From Larimichthys crocea (Eukaryota > Chordata > Actinopteri > Sciaenidae), in the NCBI RefSeq assembly GCF_000972845.2, contig NC_040018.1, positions 2,151,632 through 2,215,631 on the forward strand: a stretch of DNA of 64,000 nucleotides, in the 5' to 3' direction. The translations under genes were made by a program, and so were the position numbers. The notes beneath the pieces were generated by a model. It was not told the origin of the DNA. It saw only the letters and a list, made by a program, of their open reading frames with translations, and did no database searches. Below are positions 24,671 through 35,847 of this stretch, one piece after another; the stretch's first letter is position 1, and every line of letters starts with the position of its first letter.

Positions 24671-24922
24671 TTTATTGACAAATGCAACTACATCTGAACA
24701 TATCCATCAACTCTCTTGGAGTGTAGGCTGTAACAAAGCAATAAATATGGTTGATATAAAAATCATGCCAGCATTTGATGCCGTGTGTTTTTTTTTTTTA
24801 GATTTTCATAAAAATCATAGCAGTCAGCTAAATGAGCTGCCAGGTAGAAACTTATAATAAAGGCAAGGCGGTCTTCTGCTTGCAGGCTGAGTATATGCTT
24901 CTTTTTAGCTGATCGTATGACC
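24671..24922 (-). other. nmrk2: Probable spliced 3' UTR exon of nmrk2
   Basis: On the minus strand an acceptor (ttctcctttcag) at 24923 follows a donor (AAAG|GTAAAC) just after the nmrk2 stop codon, and AATAAA (TTTATT at 24671-24676) closes the segment. The coding frame already stops at 25016, so this exon would be non-coding. Confidence 0.4.
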
Positions 24923-25015
24923 TGAAAGGAGAATAAAAATAAATTATTGACTTGGCACATTTAAACAGAAATAGTTTGTAAACAGGACAGTCAGATGATT
25001 GTTTACCTTTGTCTG

Positions 25016-26922
25016 TTAAAGAGACTTCTGGATGTTGTTCAGGATGTCGCCGTAGACAAAGTTGAACAGCTGTTCCTTTGACTTGGTTCCATCTAGCTGC
25101 ACTGTAATCACATACAAATATTTAAAAATCAACTGCAGCTTTTAAAAAACACAGAAAGTTAAGTGTCAATACAAGAAGCAGTAACAAATGTGTGCGCAGA
25201 CTTACAGACATCAACGTCTGATGCCTCCATGATGTTCTTATGTTTCAGGTACATGGGCCAGACGTGGCCGTCAAAGAGGCCGGGGGGGTCTGGCACCGTG
25301 TAGTTCCTCGAGCTGCAGACAGACACAACAATTACGTACGGTAATCAGGCAGCAGACTACACAACAAACAGCAGTTAGGGAGGAAAAAAAAAAAAAAGCT
25401 GAACACTTACCACCTCCTCTTTTTGCATTCTTCATATGGGATGGAAATAAAGTAAAGTTGGTCCAGCACGTCGATCAAAGGTCTGCAAGGGGTATAGATA
25501 AATTAATCTCAAGACATACAGATCCTAAAGTTTCGGACAGATATATAAAACAAGCACGTGCTCCTACCTGTAGGTGTAAAGCAGAAAGCCCTCCACGATG
25601 AGGATGTGAGTCTCCTCCTCATGCTCAGACTTTGGGACGATCTCACTGTCCAGGGTATTATTAACGCCATGAGACTTCTCAAACTTCACGGGGTTCTCCA
25701 GCCACGCATAGATCGTACTCATCATGGCGTCCATGTCCAGAGCAGTAATGACTGAAGAGCAAAAGAGTGAGGGCGGAAGGAAAAAAAAACAAAATGGGAG
25801 AAGCATATAGAAAATTGCGGAGTGTAAGTAAGAGTTCACTGTTAAAGCTGGTTTATATTGCATAGAGATTACAGCAGAAGCAAACACACAGCACAAACAC
25901 ATTCACGCACACAAACCCTTTCATAAAAACCCAGGCTTACCATCGTACTGCTTAAAGCCATCTTCACCAACTTCAATCTGATCTTGGGGCTGAAACATAC
26001 ATTGATAAGATGTACCCAGGTACATACTACGAGTGCTAAACTCTGCTATATGGAAGGCTCTGATAGCAACCCTTTAACACTCTAAAAACACAGGCATTAA
26101 AAAAACAACCCCTACTACTCGTGTTATACTCAGAGCAATCCTTTTCTATAACTATATTCACATTTTAAAATGAATATAGAGAGTGTGTTTGTGTCTCACC
26201 TTGAAGAAGTCATCCTGATGTACCACACAACAGTTGGGCAGGTTCTTGATCAGTCGGTTGGTGAGGGTGGTTTTCCCTCCGTTGGTTACGCTGCGAAGGA
26301 ACAAAAGCAATAAAAAGGGAATGAATGGAGGCTGATGCAACACATGTGAGTGGGTTGATTAATGATTAAAAAAGACCAGCACATAAAAAAAAAAAATATT
26401 GGAGCTTAGAGCAGCTGTTTCAAGGTCTCTTGTTGCTTTCTAATTGTTAATGACTCATTTAAAAACAATAACAAACACAGTCCGGTCTGTTATTTACACA
26501 CAATAACACAAAATACACGAATTTAATTGATTTTTTTTATTTATTTATTTATATTTATGTCGAGAAAAAAAAAGGGTGGGTCACCTGTGCATATGGCGGC
26601 TTTTTTTTTTTTTCCTCTATTAAACGCTCACAAACGTTAACTTTAGCTTTGTTATTGACTACCTAAGAAGATACAGTGTTCACATAAATTACAGAATTTT
26701 ATAAAAAAAAATTAAAAATAATAAAATTTTATAAAAGCAGTGGAACAAAAAAAAAAAAGAAGAAGCGGATGTCATGACCGCTCTCCCCCACGTGTACCGG
26801 GCTTTTTTACGGCCTTGCATAGTTAGCCACCAGCTAGCCTAGCCTAGCCTAGCCTAGCTTAGCTTAGCAGTCATTCATCCGTTGGCCGGAACTCACCCGC
26901 CGATGCCGATGATGTACTTCAT
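25016..26922 (-). CDS. nmrk2: Nicotinamide riboside kinase (NMRK2-like)
   Basis: Cytosolic P-loop kinase that phosphorylates nicotinamide riboside with ATP, feeding NAD synthesis. Coding exons in transcript order: 26897-26922, 26200-26290, 25941-25989, 25568-25751, 25411-25482, 25206-25312, 25016-25101. Phases join and give 204 residues (human NMRK2 230, NMRK1 199). Visible motifs: start MKYIIGIGG, Walker A GVTNGGKT at residues 9-16, HQDDFFK at 33-39 with the substrate-binding aspartates, [10 protein letters not shown], the lid-type [10 protein letters not shown], then [20 protein letters not shown] and [22 protein letters not shown] and the [14 protein letters not shown] block favour NMRK2 over NMRK1. 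The long, proline-rich mammalian C-terminus is absent. The exon 5 donor is read as TG|GTAAGT; an alternative two bases of phase earlier would drop one residue. Confidence 0.92.
26833..26868. repeat. (AGCCT/AGCTT)n pentamer run near nmrk2 start
   Basis: A short tandem run of agcct units grading into agctt, about 20 bases inside nmrk2 intron 1. Confidence 0.8.
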
Positions 26923-27187
26923 GTTGTCGGATGGATTATTCTTTTATAAAGAGTCGCTTGGTAGTTCAATAAAACCGGTTCAGGATCACGATGATCAGAC
27001 GGGAAGAAAGCTTAAAAAGAGAAGTTGCAACAGGAACCGTCAACTACTTGAGTCCTCCATGGCACTTGAGTTGAGTGGGTTTGAGAGCAGAGACGGAGCT
27101 GTCACACTCGGACGCGGTCTTCCACCGAGAGAGGGCCGTCACAGCTCTGCAGCTACTACACATACTGGAGACGGCCACCTGATTGGC

Positions 27188-27233
27188 TATTTAAACACCT
27201 CGAGCTCGCACGGAGAAAGCCACGACGACCAAT
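27188..27233 (-). promoter_or_regulatory. Candidate nmrk2 core promoter
   Basis: Upstream of the nmrk2 ATG (minus strand) are an A/T box (TATTTAAA at 27188-27195) and, about 35 bases further upstream, a CCAAT pentamer (27229-27233, on the plus strand). The region 26990-27290 is GC-richer than its surroundings. Arrangement only; no transcript start is visible. Confidence 0.25.
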
Positions 27234-27341
27234 CAGGAGCGAGTCTCGCCGCAGCTCTATCCCACTTTCCTTCCATTCACATAACTCCACCTTCTGGACT
27301 TAACCCATGATGTCATTGAGTTTTTAATGAAAAAAAAAAAA

Positions 27342-27905
27342 GGACTTTATTTACTTTAATTCAATTTATGGTGTTTTGTACTTCTCTGTGACTATTTCAG
27401 AGGCAGATTTTCGTATGTACTTAACGTTTATCTGACAGATTTGGGTATTTTTATAGTATAGTTTTAGCTTTAACTCTATTAAGTACAACAGTAATTTTTT
27501 TTTACACATTGTCTTTGTATTAACATTAAAAAAGGACTTTATTTACTTTAATTCAATTTATGGTGTTTTGTACTTCTCTGTGACTATTTCAGAGGCAGAT
27601 TTTCGTATGTACTTAATGTTTATCTGACAGATTTGGGTACTTTTATAGTATAGTTTTAGCTTTAACTCTATTAAGTACAACAGTAATTATTATTTTTTTA
27701 ACACATTGTCTTTGTATTAACATTAAAAAAGGACTTTATTTACTTTAATTCAATTTATGTTGTTTTGTACTTCTCTGTGACTATTTCAGAGGCAAGTTTT
27801 CGTATGTACTTAACATCTATCTGACAGATTTGGGTACTTTTATAGTATAGTTTTAGCAGTAAATTCTTTATTTTACACATTAATGTCTCTGTATTAACAA
27901 TAAAT
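27342..27905. repeat. Triplicated ~195 bp tandem repeat
   Basis: Three head-to-tail copies begin with ggactttatttactttaatt at 27342, 27534 and 27731. Copies 1 and 2 are near identical; copy 3 is more diverged and loses its end near 27905. The unit carries TTTTTATAGTATAG and CTCTATTAAGTACAACAG. It lies about 0.4 kb upstream of the nmrk2 ATG. Confidence 0.95.
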
Positions 27906-28039
27906 AACACTTATTTATACAATAACATTTCTAATATTTACTTTGCCAATACTTTGCTTTATAATAAATTATTCACTTACATTGTGACATTGCTGTTATC
28001 TGAATACTTCTTCCTTCATGACCAATGTCTTTTGGTGTT

Positions 28040-28312
28040 TTGACATTTTTAATAATAAAGCTCCAGTGTGTGACATTTACAGGCACTATGTTAACCCAAA
28101 AATAAGAATCATTATGTTTTTATTAGTTTGGAATAAGCCTTTTATATCTACAGAGAGGAGTTGGGAGGATCCTCTTTCATGGAGTCCACTATACTTCTAC
28201 AAACCTGAAACGGACAAACAGACTAGATATAGACGCTATATGGTGGTATTCAGTTGGTTGCAATCTGCAACCTCACCACTAGGTGTCACTAAATTATACA
28301 CATTATACTTTT
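28040..28312. mobile_element. MITE copy with CCAGTGTGT(A/G) terminus
   Basis: Starts ctccagtgtgtgacatttac and ends aattatacacattatacttt; the middle holds ttatatctacagagaggag, gaggatcctctttcatggag and cctcaccactaggtgtcac. These phrases belong to an abundant fish MITE of which a second copy, with better-kept ends, is at 54212-54570. Confidence 0.5.
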
Positions 28313-29583
28313 AATACAAACATAACAAAATCCATCCATCAATCCATCCATTTTCTCTGTCCTCATCGGGGCCACTCTGCCAAAGTACTCTTAGTTTTCT
28401 TGCTTAAAAAAGATCTTTACCTTTATATTCTAGATTAGAAATAACTAGATCTTTATCCTAACAAGATATTGTATTTAAAGAGGTAAAACACAGTGAAAAA
28501 TAAAAAAAATAATACACATATGAAAGTAAAACAAAGAAAGGAGTAGTTTATTTGCAGTCCATTGTTGGTAGCGTTGGTATCTAATCTATATGAAGACAGG
28601 GCCTCTTTTACTGCTGGGACATTAACAGACACATGTTAACTATAGGGCTTTGCATTGTTGACATTGTGCAGATAACCTGTCTGTCACAGCTGCATCCAGC
28701 AGGATTATCAGTCTACACATAATAGATAAGATAAGGCTGTCATAGAAAACAGTTCATATTAGTGTGTGTGAATCAGAACACCTCTTAACACACTCACATT
28801 GCTGTGGTGTTTATTGCACCAGCCTGCAGCTGACCTCTTTCTGTTTTGTTTAGAAACAAACCAACCAACTCCATGACACAGTTTCCTGAGGTTACACCAA
28901 AATATTACTTAAGTTGGGGTTTACACCCTCGAGAACCTCAACTATGAAGAGGAAGTTGCCAAGTGTGGAATTCAGCCTAGCTTATAAGATTTCTATTCAT
29001 AGTTTGACTCAGCTCCACGCTGCCAGTTTGGAGCCTGAGATAGAGATTTCTTGAAATCTAAAATGACATACTGCATGAGTGTTTATATTCATGAACTGAA
29101 TCTGGTATGATGTTTTCAAGGGTTGACCTGACATGAATAAACTTCTCACTTCTTAGTGAGAATGTGATAATATATATTCAGACGGATATTTTTCATCAAA
29201 CTGTCGCCTTCTCATTTGACTACCATGTGATATAAAGACAGTATTTTCACCTTTAAAATATGATTATGGGATTCCTGGAATTGAAAGCAAAACTGATCAC
29301 GTTTTCTGCTCCATTACAACAATTTGATGAAGTAGACCTTTATGTTCACTCCTGTGACGTGATCTCCTGTGACGCAAAGTCACGAATGTAACTCTACAGG
29401 AAGTCACGGAGAAAATAACACTGTCTGATTGAGTGAGATTTGGAGTGCCAATTTTCATTTTAACACCCCATATTTTAACACAGCAGCTGAGTTACTTGGA
29501 AACCTAGTATGAGTCAGATTAGATGTGTCAGTTTAAAATTAAAGCAATATATTTTCCACTGTGCAAGTGGAAATTAAGGAAGA

Positions 29584-29585
<2 letters not shown>

Positions 29586-29616
<31 letters not shown>

Positions 29617-29621
29617 TATAC

Positions 29622-29695
<74 letters not shown>
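29586..29695. repeat. (GACA)n(GATA)n microsatellite
   Basis: About six GACA units pass into some eighteen GATA units. GACA/GATA arrays are common in fish genomes. Confidence 0.98.
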
Positions 29696-29714
29696 TCATT
29701 TTTGTTCACATGGG

Positions 29715-29812
29715 CTAAGTAGTGCTAGAAGAAGTATTCAGATCCTTTGCTTAGGTAAAAGTGCCAATATTACAGTGTAAAAACGCACCATTACACATAA
29801 AAGGCATACAGA
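29715..29812 (+). mobile_element. Truncated copy of the CAGTGGTGGAAG MITE
   Basis: agtgctagaagaagtattca is followed by gatcctttgcttaggtaaaa and ttacagtgtaaaaacgcacc, matching the left part of the 18955 element. It starts directly after the GATA array. Confidence 0.6.
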
Positions 29813-31383
29813 CTGCTCTTTTCTTTTTCCATGAACTACAGCTGCATTAACATCCTTATTAGTGTTTCCATCCACGCAACTATTGTGTCACACACTCTCA
29901 GTCATACATTTTAAGGTCAAGCTTAAATCTGCTTCCTTTCAAGAAAATTAAACAAGTTATTCTGGATTCAATTGGACACCTTTGTACATCTGCGTAACAA
30001 CTCAATGTTGTGTTGTGTACTGAAATTCAGTGAACTGTCAGCCGTTGACTGGTTTTGTAAGTGAAAATTTTGTCGCAGTGTTTTCTGACATGAACCTAAT
30101 AAGACCTGTGATGCTGAATCAGCCACACAGCAAATATTACACTGTCCCACATATGAATGTCTCATAAACTTGAGAGATACCACGGGGTCTGTGAACATAC
30201 TTTAGAGACTGTACACTGTGTTCTCCTCTGATTTTTTTTTCTCCCTCGCTCTCTTTCCCCTCTCTCTCACTGTTTGGCTGTCACATTTCTCCTCCGATTT
30301 TCAGGAGTCACATTTGTGTCATCCTCTTTTCTTCACGTTTGTTCTGATTGTATTTTCATAGATGCCAGATTTTCTGCATGACTGCTGTTTGTTCACAGTG
30401 AATTCAGGAAGTCTATCCCTTCTGTCTGTGGATGATGTTTAATCAAAGGTTTATTCTCTAACAGTTCTAAATATATGTTGTATTTGTAATACACAGGGTA
30501 CATACCGTTTTATACTTTCTGCACATTTTGTTCTGCACATATTGTTGACTGAAAGCATCCAAACATCTGACTGCCATCTGCTGGCTGTTATTAAACCTCC
30601 ACTTGAGAAGTTTTCACTCTGTCAGATCTCCATTGAGACCAGAAGACAGACAAACGTGCATGTTGTGGAAATATGAACAAGCAAAGTTACTACAATAGTG
30701 TCTCATCAATCAGATTAAGAAGGCAATATGAGCATTCCACTCTAATATAAGAACAACATCACAAAGAATATCGCTCAAAGAATGCAAAGTTGCAAGTATT
30801 TCAGCTGAAAGTGAGAGATCCTCACACACACACAAGATATACTGTATAAAAATAGGAATAAAAAGAGGAATGTGTCTAAAAAACAAAATTCCAACTTTAT
30901 GGGCAACAGTGTAGTTTAGAGTCTGACTAATAAAAGTATCATTTATCCAGTTCTTGCCCTGCTTCTGTGATCACGTGATCAGAAACCTTTAACTTGATTC
31001 AACTAACTAAAATTCAGTTGTTTCTCACCCTGACAAGTGAATCATCCCATAACGGGAATCTGATCCTTATCTTTAGCCTTGAAAGTTATCACAAGTACAT
31101 AGTTTGCTACTCTCAGCAGGACCTTGAAACAAGTCACAGCTGTGTGACAGAAAAGTTGCAAACTTTAGTCACAAAGGACAAAATCCAATACAGTTAAAGG
31201 TCAACAGATTTTGTTACCATAATGCACAAAGCTTCTTTTTGTCTTGAGATTTAAATCTCATCAAAATCTAAAATAAAACTTCCATTACATTACATTACAA
31301 AACATCACCAGTAAAGTATAGCAAATACATCTACACTACTGTTCGCTGTCCAATCTAGACATTATTATCTAGATGTTATTTCT

Positions 31384-31800
31384 TTTCCTTCCCACAAACC
31401 CACCTTCTAGCTTGAGGCTATCCTTCCAAAGTCTCAACAGGGTGCTCAACTCATGTAATACGGCTGATATAATTTACAAGTTTGTCATAATAAATGGTTA
31501 ATATCTCTCATGGAAAACACAAACATCATTATCATCTTGGTCTTCTTCAGTAAGAGGCGTGTGTAAATACTTGTAGTATTGTATAAAAGGGGTCCAGATC
31601 TTCATGAATCATTGTGTGGTCCCTCTGAGTGTGTATTAATTTTTTTCAAACTTTAGGAAATACATAGCGTCTCTTATCCATCTTGTGAAGCTAGGTGGGA
31701 ACTGATGCTTCCAGCAAAGCAGGATAACCTTTCTAGGAATGAAAGGATGTGAAGGCAATAACTTCTTGAGCCTTCCCTTTAATGGAACAAAACCTATAAA
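31384..31800 (-). pseudogene. L1-like LINE ORF2 C-terminal relic
   Basis: On the minus strand, frames read WKHQFPPSFTRWIRDAMYFL and, after a stop and frame change, FMKIWTPFIQYYKYL. The pattern PPSF..W..D...FL.LEK followed by F...W.PFI.Y is the C-terminal end of fish L1-type ORF2 proteins. Several stops and shifts show it is dead. Confidence 0.6.
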
Positions 31801-32243
31801 GAAAACTTATATTGTAATCGGAAGTTGCTTTTTCAAGACATTTCATGCATTATGTATAACTGTAATGACATATGAATGAGGCAGATGATTTTTCACAGTG
31901 ACATAGAGGAAGAAGAGCAGTCACTCCACTAAGAGGAGGTGCATTAACAATTAGATTTTCTTTTGTCACACACATTAACAAAGGACAGCATGTGAATGAA
32001 AAGATAGGAAAGAAAGTACCAAGAAACAGCTGCAACGTGAGCATCCCAGGAAGTGATTGAAGCAATGTATGTGACAACAATATGCTCTTTGTTTTTCTGA
32101 ACAACAAACATATATATACGGAAAAAAAGAAAGAACAATGCATAAAGAAGACATTTTGAAAGTACGTCATATGTGCAAGTGTAACTGCTTTTCTCTTGTG
32201 ACTCTCCCTCACTCACTCATCCCCATCCTTGTCTATTTTGTTG

Positions 32244-32372
32244 ATGTGGGTTCCTGTTTATGTACGAAGCTCTGACGCGGAGCTGGATAGACTAGTTGAA
32301 CAAGCTCTGCAGAAATTGCTAGAAGTCCACTGTCAAGGGTATAATTTAGAGAAGATCAGGGAAAAAGAGTAG
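32244..32372 (+). other. Short coding-like frame, 42 codons, no family recognised
   Basis: An ATG at 32244 opens 42 codons ending in TAG at 32370-32372. The product is amphipathic and charged, with DAELDRLVEQALQKLLEV and YNLEKIREKE, which looks protein-like rather than random in this AT-rich setting. It may be a small gene, an exon, or part of a decayed element. No splice partner is identified. Confidence 0.2.
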
Positions 32373-32611
32373 TGAAACATTGACATATGACTCATCAAAT
32401 GCAGCTACATCTTATTTTACTTCATTATACAGAAGATATAAGTATACAGTTCTCTATTACAGTATCTCTATTTCTAGTAGGAATAATGATAAAGAGATAC
32501 TGTGTTGGAAATCTTTAATTTATTGTAGATTTCAAGTGTTCAGTGGTAATGCTTTGTGTAACGATAATGCTTCTTGTCTTCATCATCTTATTTTACTTCA
32601 TTAGGCAGTAG

Positions 32612-32987
32612 CCAGCGGTAGCAATAATAGTAGTGGTAGAAGCAGTATTCGGAGTAGTCGTAGCAGTAGCAGTAGTAATAGTAGTAGTAGCAGTAGTTCT
32701 CTGCACATTTTTAATTCCTCTGTATATATTTAAATCCTATGCAAATGTTTAACTTCTCTGTACATATTTAAATTTAGATTTAAAGACTAGATTTAGTCTG
32801 TCTGTCTGTCTAGTCGCAGCAGTATCAGTTGTAATAGTAGTAGTAATAGTAGTAGGCAGTAGTAATAGTAACAGTTGTAGTATCAGTATCATCTGAAAAA
32901 CATAACACGTTTAATGCTGGGAAGATATGTGGCTTGTGATCCTTTTCTAATCCTCTTTAGTGACACGTCCCTTTCATTAACCGTCTT

Positions 32988-33022
<35 letters not shown>

Positions 33023-33042
33023 ATAGTACTAGCAGCAGCTGT
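32612..33042. repeat. Clustered imperfect (AGT)n repeats
   Basis: Three blocks of AGT-type repeats with interruptions lie at 32612-32697, 32812-32892 and 32990-33035; smaller runs follow at 33331-33344 (near the next gene's start) and 33721-33738 (in its first intron). Confidence 0.85.
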
Positions 33043-33314
33043 AGTATCAGAAATGGTTAAGAAAACGTGTCACGTGGGTTTAGCCTTGGCCACGCCCCTT
33101 CAGAGCACTTCTCGTTTGTTGACTGTAACGGTCGAAGTGAACGAGAACACAGATTATGAGCGTTTTTTTCCCGCTGAAGTAAACATTTGACAAGTCGTTC
33201 ACAAGTTATATGTCTTCTTAACACTCTTACACTAAAATTACGTTTTACAGACACACAAATCAGGAGGAAATTTACTTTGTTGGAGAGCTGTGGCTGTTCT
33301 CAGCGGGAACGTAC

Positions 33315-33324
33315 TCTCGCGAGA
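33315..33324. promoter_or_regulatory. TCTCGCGAGA (CGCG) core-promoter element
   Basis: A perfect palindromic TCTCGCGAGA 72 bases before the ATG of the Cys/His-BESS gene. This motif is a known activating core-promoter element bound by BANP at CpG-rich housekeeping promoters in vertebrates. Its position supports a real transcription start nearby. Confidence 0.6.
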
Positions 33325-33395
33325 TCTTCGGTAGTAGTAGTAGTAGAGCACAAAAAACATCCATAGCAACCGGATTTAACTTTTCTGTGGCAACG

Positions 33396-35267
33396 ATGGA
33401 CACTGATGAACAACCTGAAGTAAGCAAATACACGACCGAATCACAGTCATTATTAATTATCTAGAATCAGTACAAGCCACATTGTGTTTTCCTCACTTTT
33501 CAGACATGTAGTGGTTTAAATACCTCAAAGAAAGTTGACTTCTTGGCTAATTCTCCAGCTAACCCGGCTATCTTTTGTGGGCCGCTCATGCGAAAACATG
33601 TGTTTACTCGTGTTTTTATTCTTTACTTTACTCTAAGCCACTGAATTAAATCACTGAAACTCATTCAGGGAATCCACAGAGACAACCTTAACCTAAAAAA
33701 TCCTAGAAACACCACAGTTTAGTAGTAGTAGTAGTAGTTTAGTGACTTTCATTCATGTGTTTACATCCTAATTTAATTGTACACAGTCCTTTATCCCCAT
33801 TTGTAGTTCTTTCTCATATTTTTATAAAACATTTGTATTTCTACAGTCACTTTCTACTTTTTATATAGTATTTGTATAGATGGGTTAACTTCTTAACACA
33901 GTTGTTGTATACACAAATGTTGTATTTTTGTTTTAAACACAGTTGTTGTATACACAAATGTTGTATTTTTGTTTTAAATGTTTAATTTAAAAGGTTAATT
34001 TTAACGTATGGATTAATGTATGTTTGCATGCTGCTGCTGGATGCTTGAATTTCCTTCGGGATCGATTACTAACTATTGTGTAAAAGTTGACTGATGGCTG
34101 TTAAAAGATCAGTTTAAAGCAGTATGGGTCTGAAGATGCAAATAAAAAACACATCAGTGCATTGTTGTGTTGCTTTGCCTAACTTTATATTAAATACAAT
34201 TCTTTGAATTGTACCTTTTTTTTCCCCCCAGTACAAGTAACTCACAACTTTAAGTAAGCTGCATTTCACACAACAACACTGTTTTTAAGTCACATTAATT
34301 GGTTAATAATTACCTGATCATCTCTTCTAGGTTCATGTATCTATCCAGAAGGGATTTTCCTTTCCCGCTCTGCAAAAATGCAAAGATTGCTGCACCCCGG
34401 CCAAATTTCATTGTCCGTTTTGTCTACCAACTTTTTACAAACCCACAAAATACTCTAAAGCTATGATTCATTTGGAAAACCATCTAAAGAGAGCCATCTT
34501 CATTGGAGGTAAGGTTGTTTCTGTTTTCTTTTTTAATTTTCGCTCATTATAAATTCACAATTAAACTTATAATTAAATGTGTTGTTCATATTTCAGAGTA
34601 CACAATCCACAAATGTGCACTGGGGTGCAGGACACAGGCACATTACCACTGTTTGTACTGCAGAGCCACGCTGATGAAAAATCATTTCACCACTCATCTC
34701 TCATGGTGCCTCAAGAGCCAACAGGGGCGAGGCCAAAACTTGTCCAACATGCAGGTAACCGTGACAGTCCAAACCGAAGCATCGATTGCTTCGTATTACA
34801 CAGCGAGGCTGTGATCATGTATGATGTGCACTGTTTCCTTAACATTTAAGTCTGTCATGCTGCATTTTCTAATCTAAATCTTTGGTATGATAAAGATACT
34901 GTTTATGTAATCCAGGCCTGTCATTGAACCCCGCAGATTTTATTTTGTTGTTTTAGTTCATTTTTTGTCGTCCTCACAGGAGAGTGACGGCAACCGTGAC
35001 AACATAATCATCCTGAATTCAGGTGAACGAGGTGAAGAAGCAAGCAGCAGCAGCAGCCAGTCAGTGGTTCCCATCGCGATGATGAGTGCAGACCAAGGCT
35101 CTTCTAAATGTGACCGATCTGTACAGACAAATTTTGAAAAGCCACAAGACTGTGATGAATTTTACTTCATGAGCCTTGTGAAATTGTTTAAAAAGTTGTC
35201 CCCTCAGAAAAAAGCAGACGTCAGGATGAAAATCGAGAGGCTCCTCTTTGAAGCTGAGTTTGAGTAG
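33396..35267 (+). CDS. Small Cys/His zinc-finger-like protein with C-terminal BESS-like motif
   Basis: Exons 33396-33419, 34331-34508, 34597-34754 and 34980-35267 have GT/AG borders and joining phases, giving 215 residues. Two similar modules are visible: KCKDCC...FHCPFC at residues 24-39 with H55/H59, and KCALGC...YHCLYC at 73-89 with H97/H101 and C105. Each follows KC-x2/3-C-x5/6-(F/Y)HC-x2-C with HxxxH after it, so each may bind zinc, but spacing is not that of a classic C2H2 finger. Residues 121-178 are serine-rich and acidic. Residues 179-215 (DEFYFMSLVKLFKKL, then a VRMKIERLLFEAEF end) resemble a BESS motif, a nuclear protein-interaction motif best known from insect MADF-BESS regulators. 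I recall uncharacterised fish proteins with similar Cys/His blocks but no named orthologue. A nuclear regulatory role is inference. Confidence 0.78.
33760..34080 (+). mobile_element. LINE 3' tail fragment in intron 1 of the Cys/His-BESS gene
   Basis: Reads tgaatttccttcgggatcga at its 3' end, the typical gaatttcc..cgggatcaat tail of fish LINEs, preceded by text such as cacagtcctttatccccatt. It contains a perfect short duplication (aacacagttgttgtatacac starting at 33896 and 33937). Confidence 0.5.
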
Positions 35268-35275
35268 GAAAGGGT

Positions 35276-35279
<4 letters not shown>

Positions 35280-35315
<36 letters not shown>
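35280..35315. repeat. (CA)n microsatellite in 3' UTR
   Basis: Uninterrupted CA dinucleotides directly after the stop codon of the Cys/His-BESS gene. Confidence 0.95.
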
Positions 35316-35320
<5 letters not shown>

Positions 35321-35847
35321 CCAGAATAGTACGTATTTTGTTTAAAAAATGTATGAAGCACATTTTAAGTAACCTCACAAGTCTTTCACTTGAGGACAAA
35401 TCATGACATTTTTTTGGACTGTATCTTTTTGGTAACCCACTGCATCTTCAGTGGAGGTGAAATACTGGATTGTTCACAAGCTCTGGTGAAACGTGACTAT
35501 TCACTTGTTGCCTTATGGGGCTCATTTCACATGCAAGAAGTAATTTTTGCAACACAACTTCATGACAACTTATCATGCTAAATTTTAAAATATGTCATTA
35601 AGCAGAACAAATGTTGTACTTGTGACCAGTGACCCAGTAAAACTTGCACATTTGTCAAATAACTGGACACTTTATGTTAAACGTTGTGAGGGACTGTAAA
35701 GTGTTTTTTCCTCATGGCAGCAAAGACTGCTCAGTCAACCTCAGACCACTGCTGGACATAACTAATACTTGAACCATGTCTTAAATAGACAACAACCAAC
35801 AAATCAAGCTGCTGTTTGTAAAGCCTGAAATATATTACGAATTGTTT

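Larger units (their letters stand above)
26960..33290. other. Intergenic region between nmrk2 and the Cys/His-BESS gene
   Basis: 6.3 kb between divergent genes. Contains the triplicated minisatellite, MITE copies, the GACA/GATA array, the L1-like relic and AGT-type repeats listed separately. A short coding-like frame is at 32244. Elsewhere (for example 28320-29580, 29830-31380) I see only AT-rich sequence with short frames and no recognised gene. Confidence 0.55.

Noticed and set aside
26882..27310. 142-codon plus-strand frame
   Set aside because: Antisense to nmrk2 exon 1 and its GC-richer promoter; no protein similarity.
29586..29695. Regular short repeats that could suggest a CRISPR-like array
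   Set aside because: Pure tetranucleotide microsatellite without spacers, in eukaryotic DNA.
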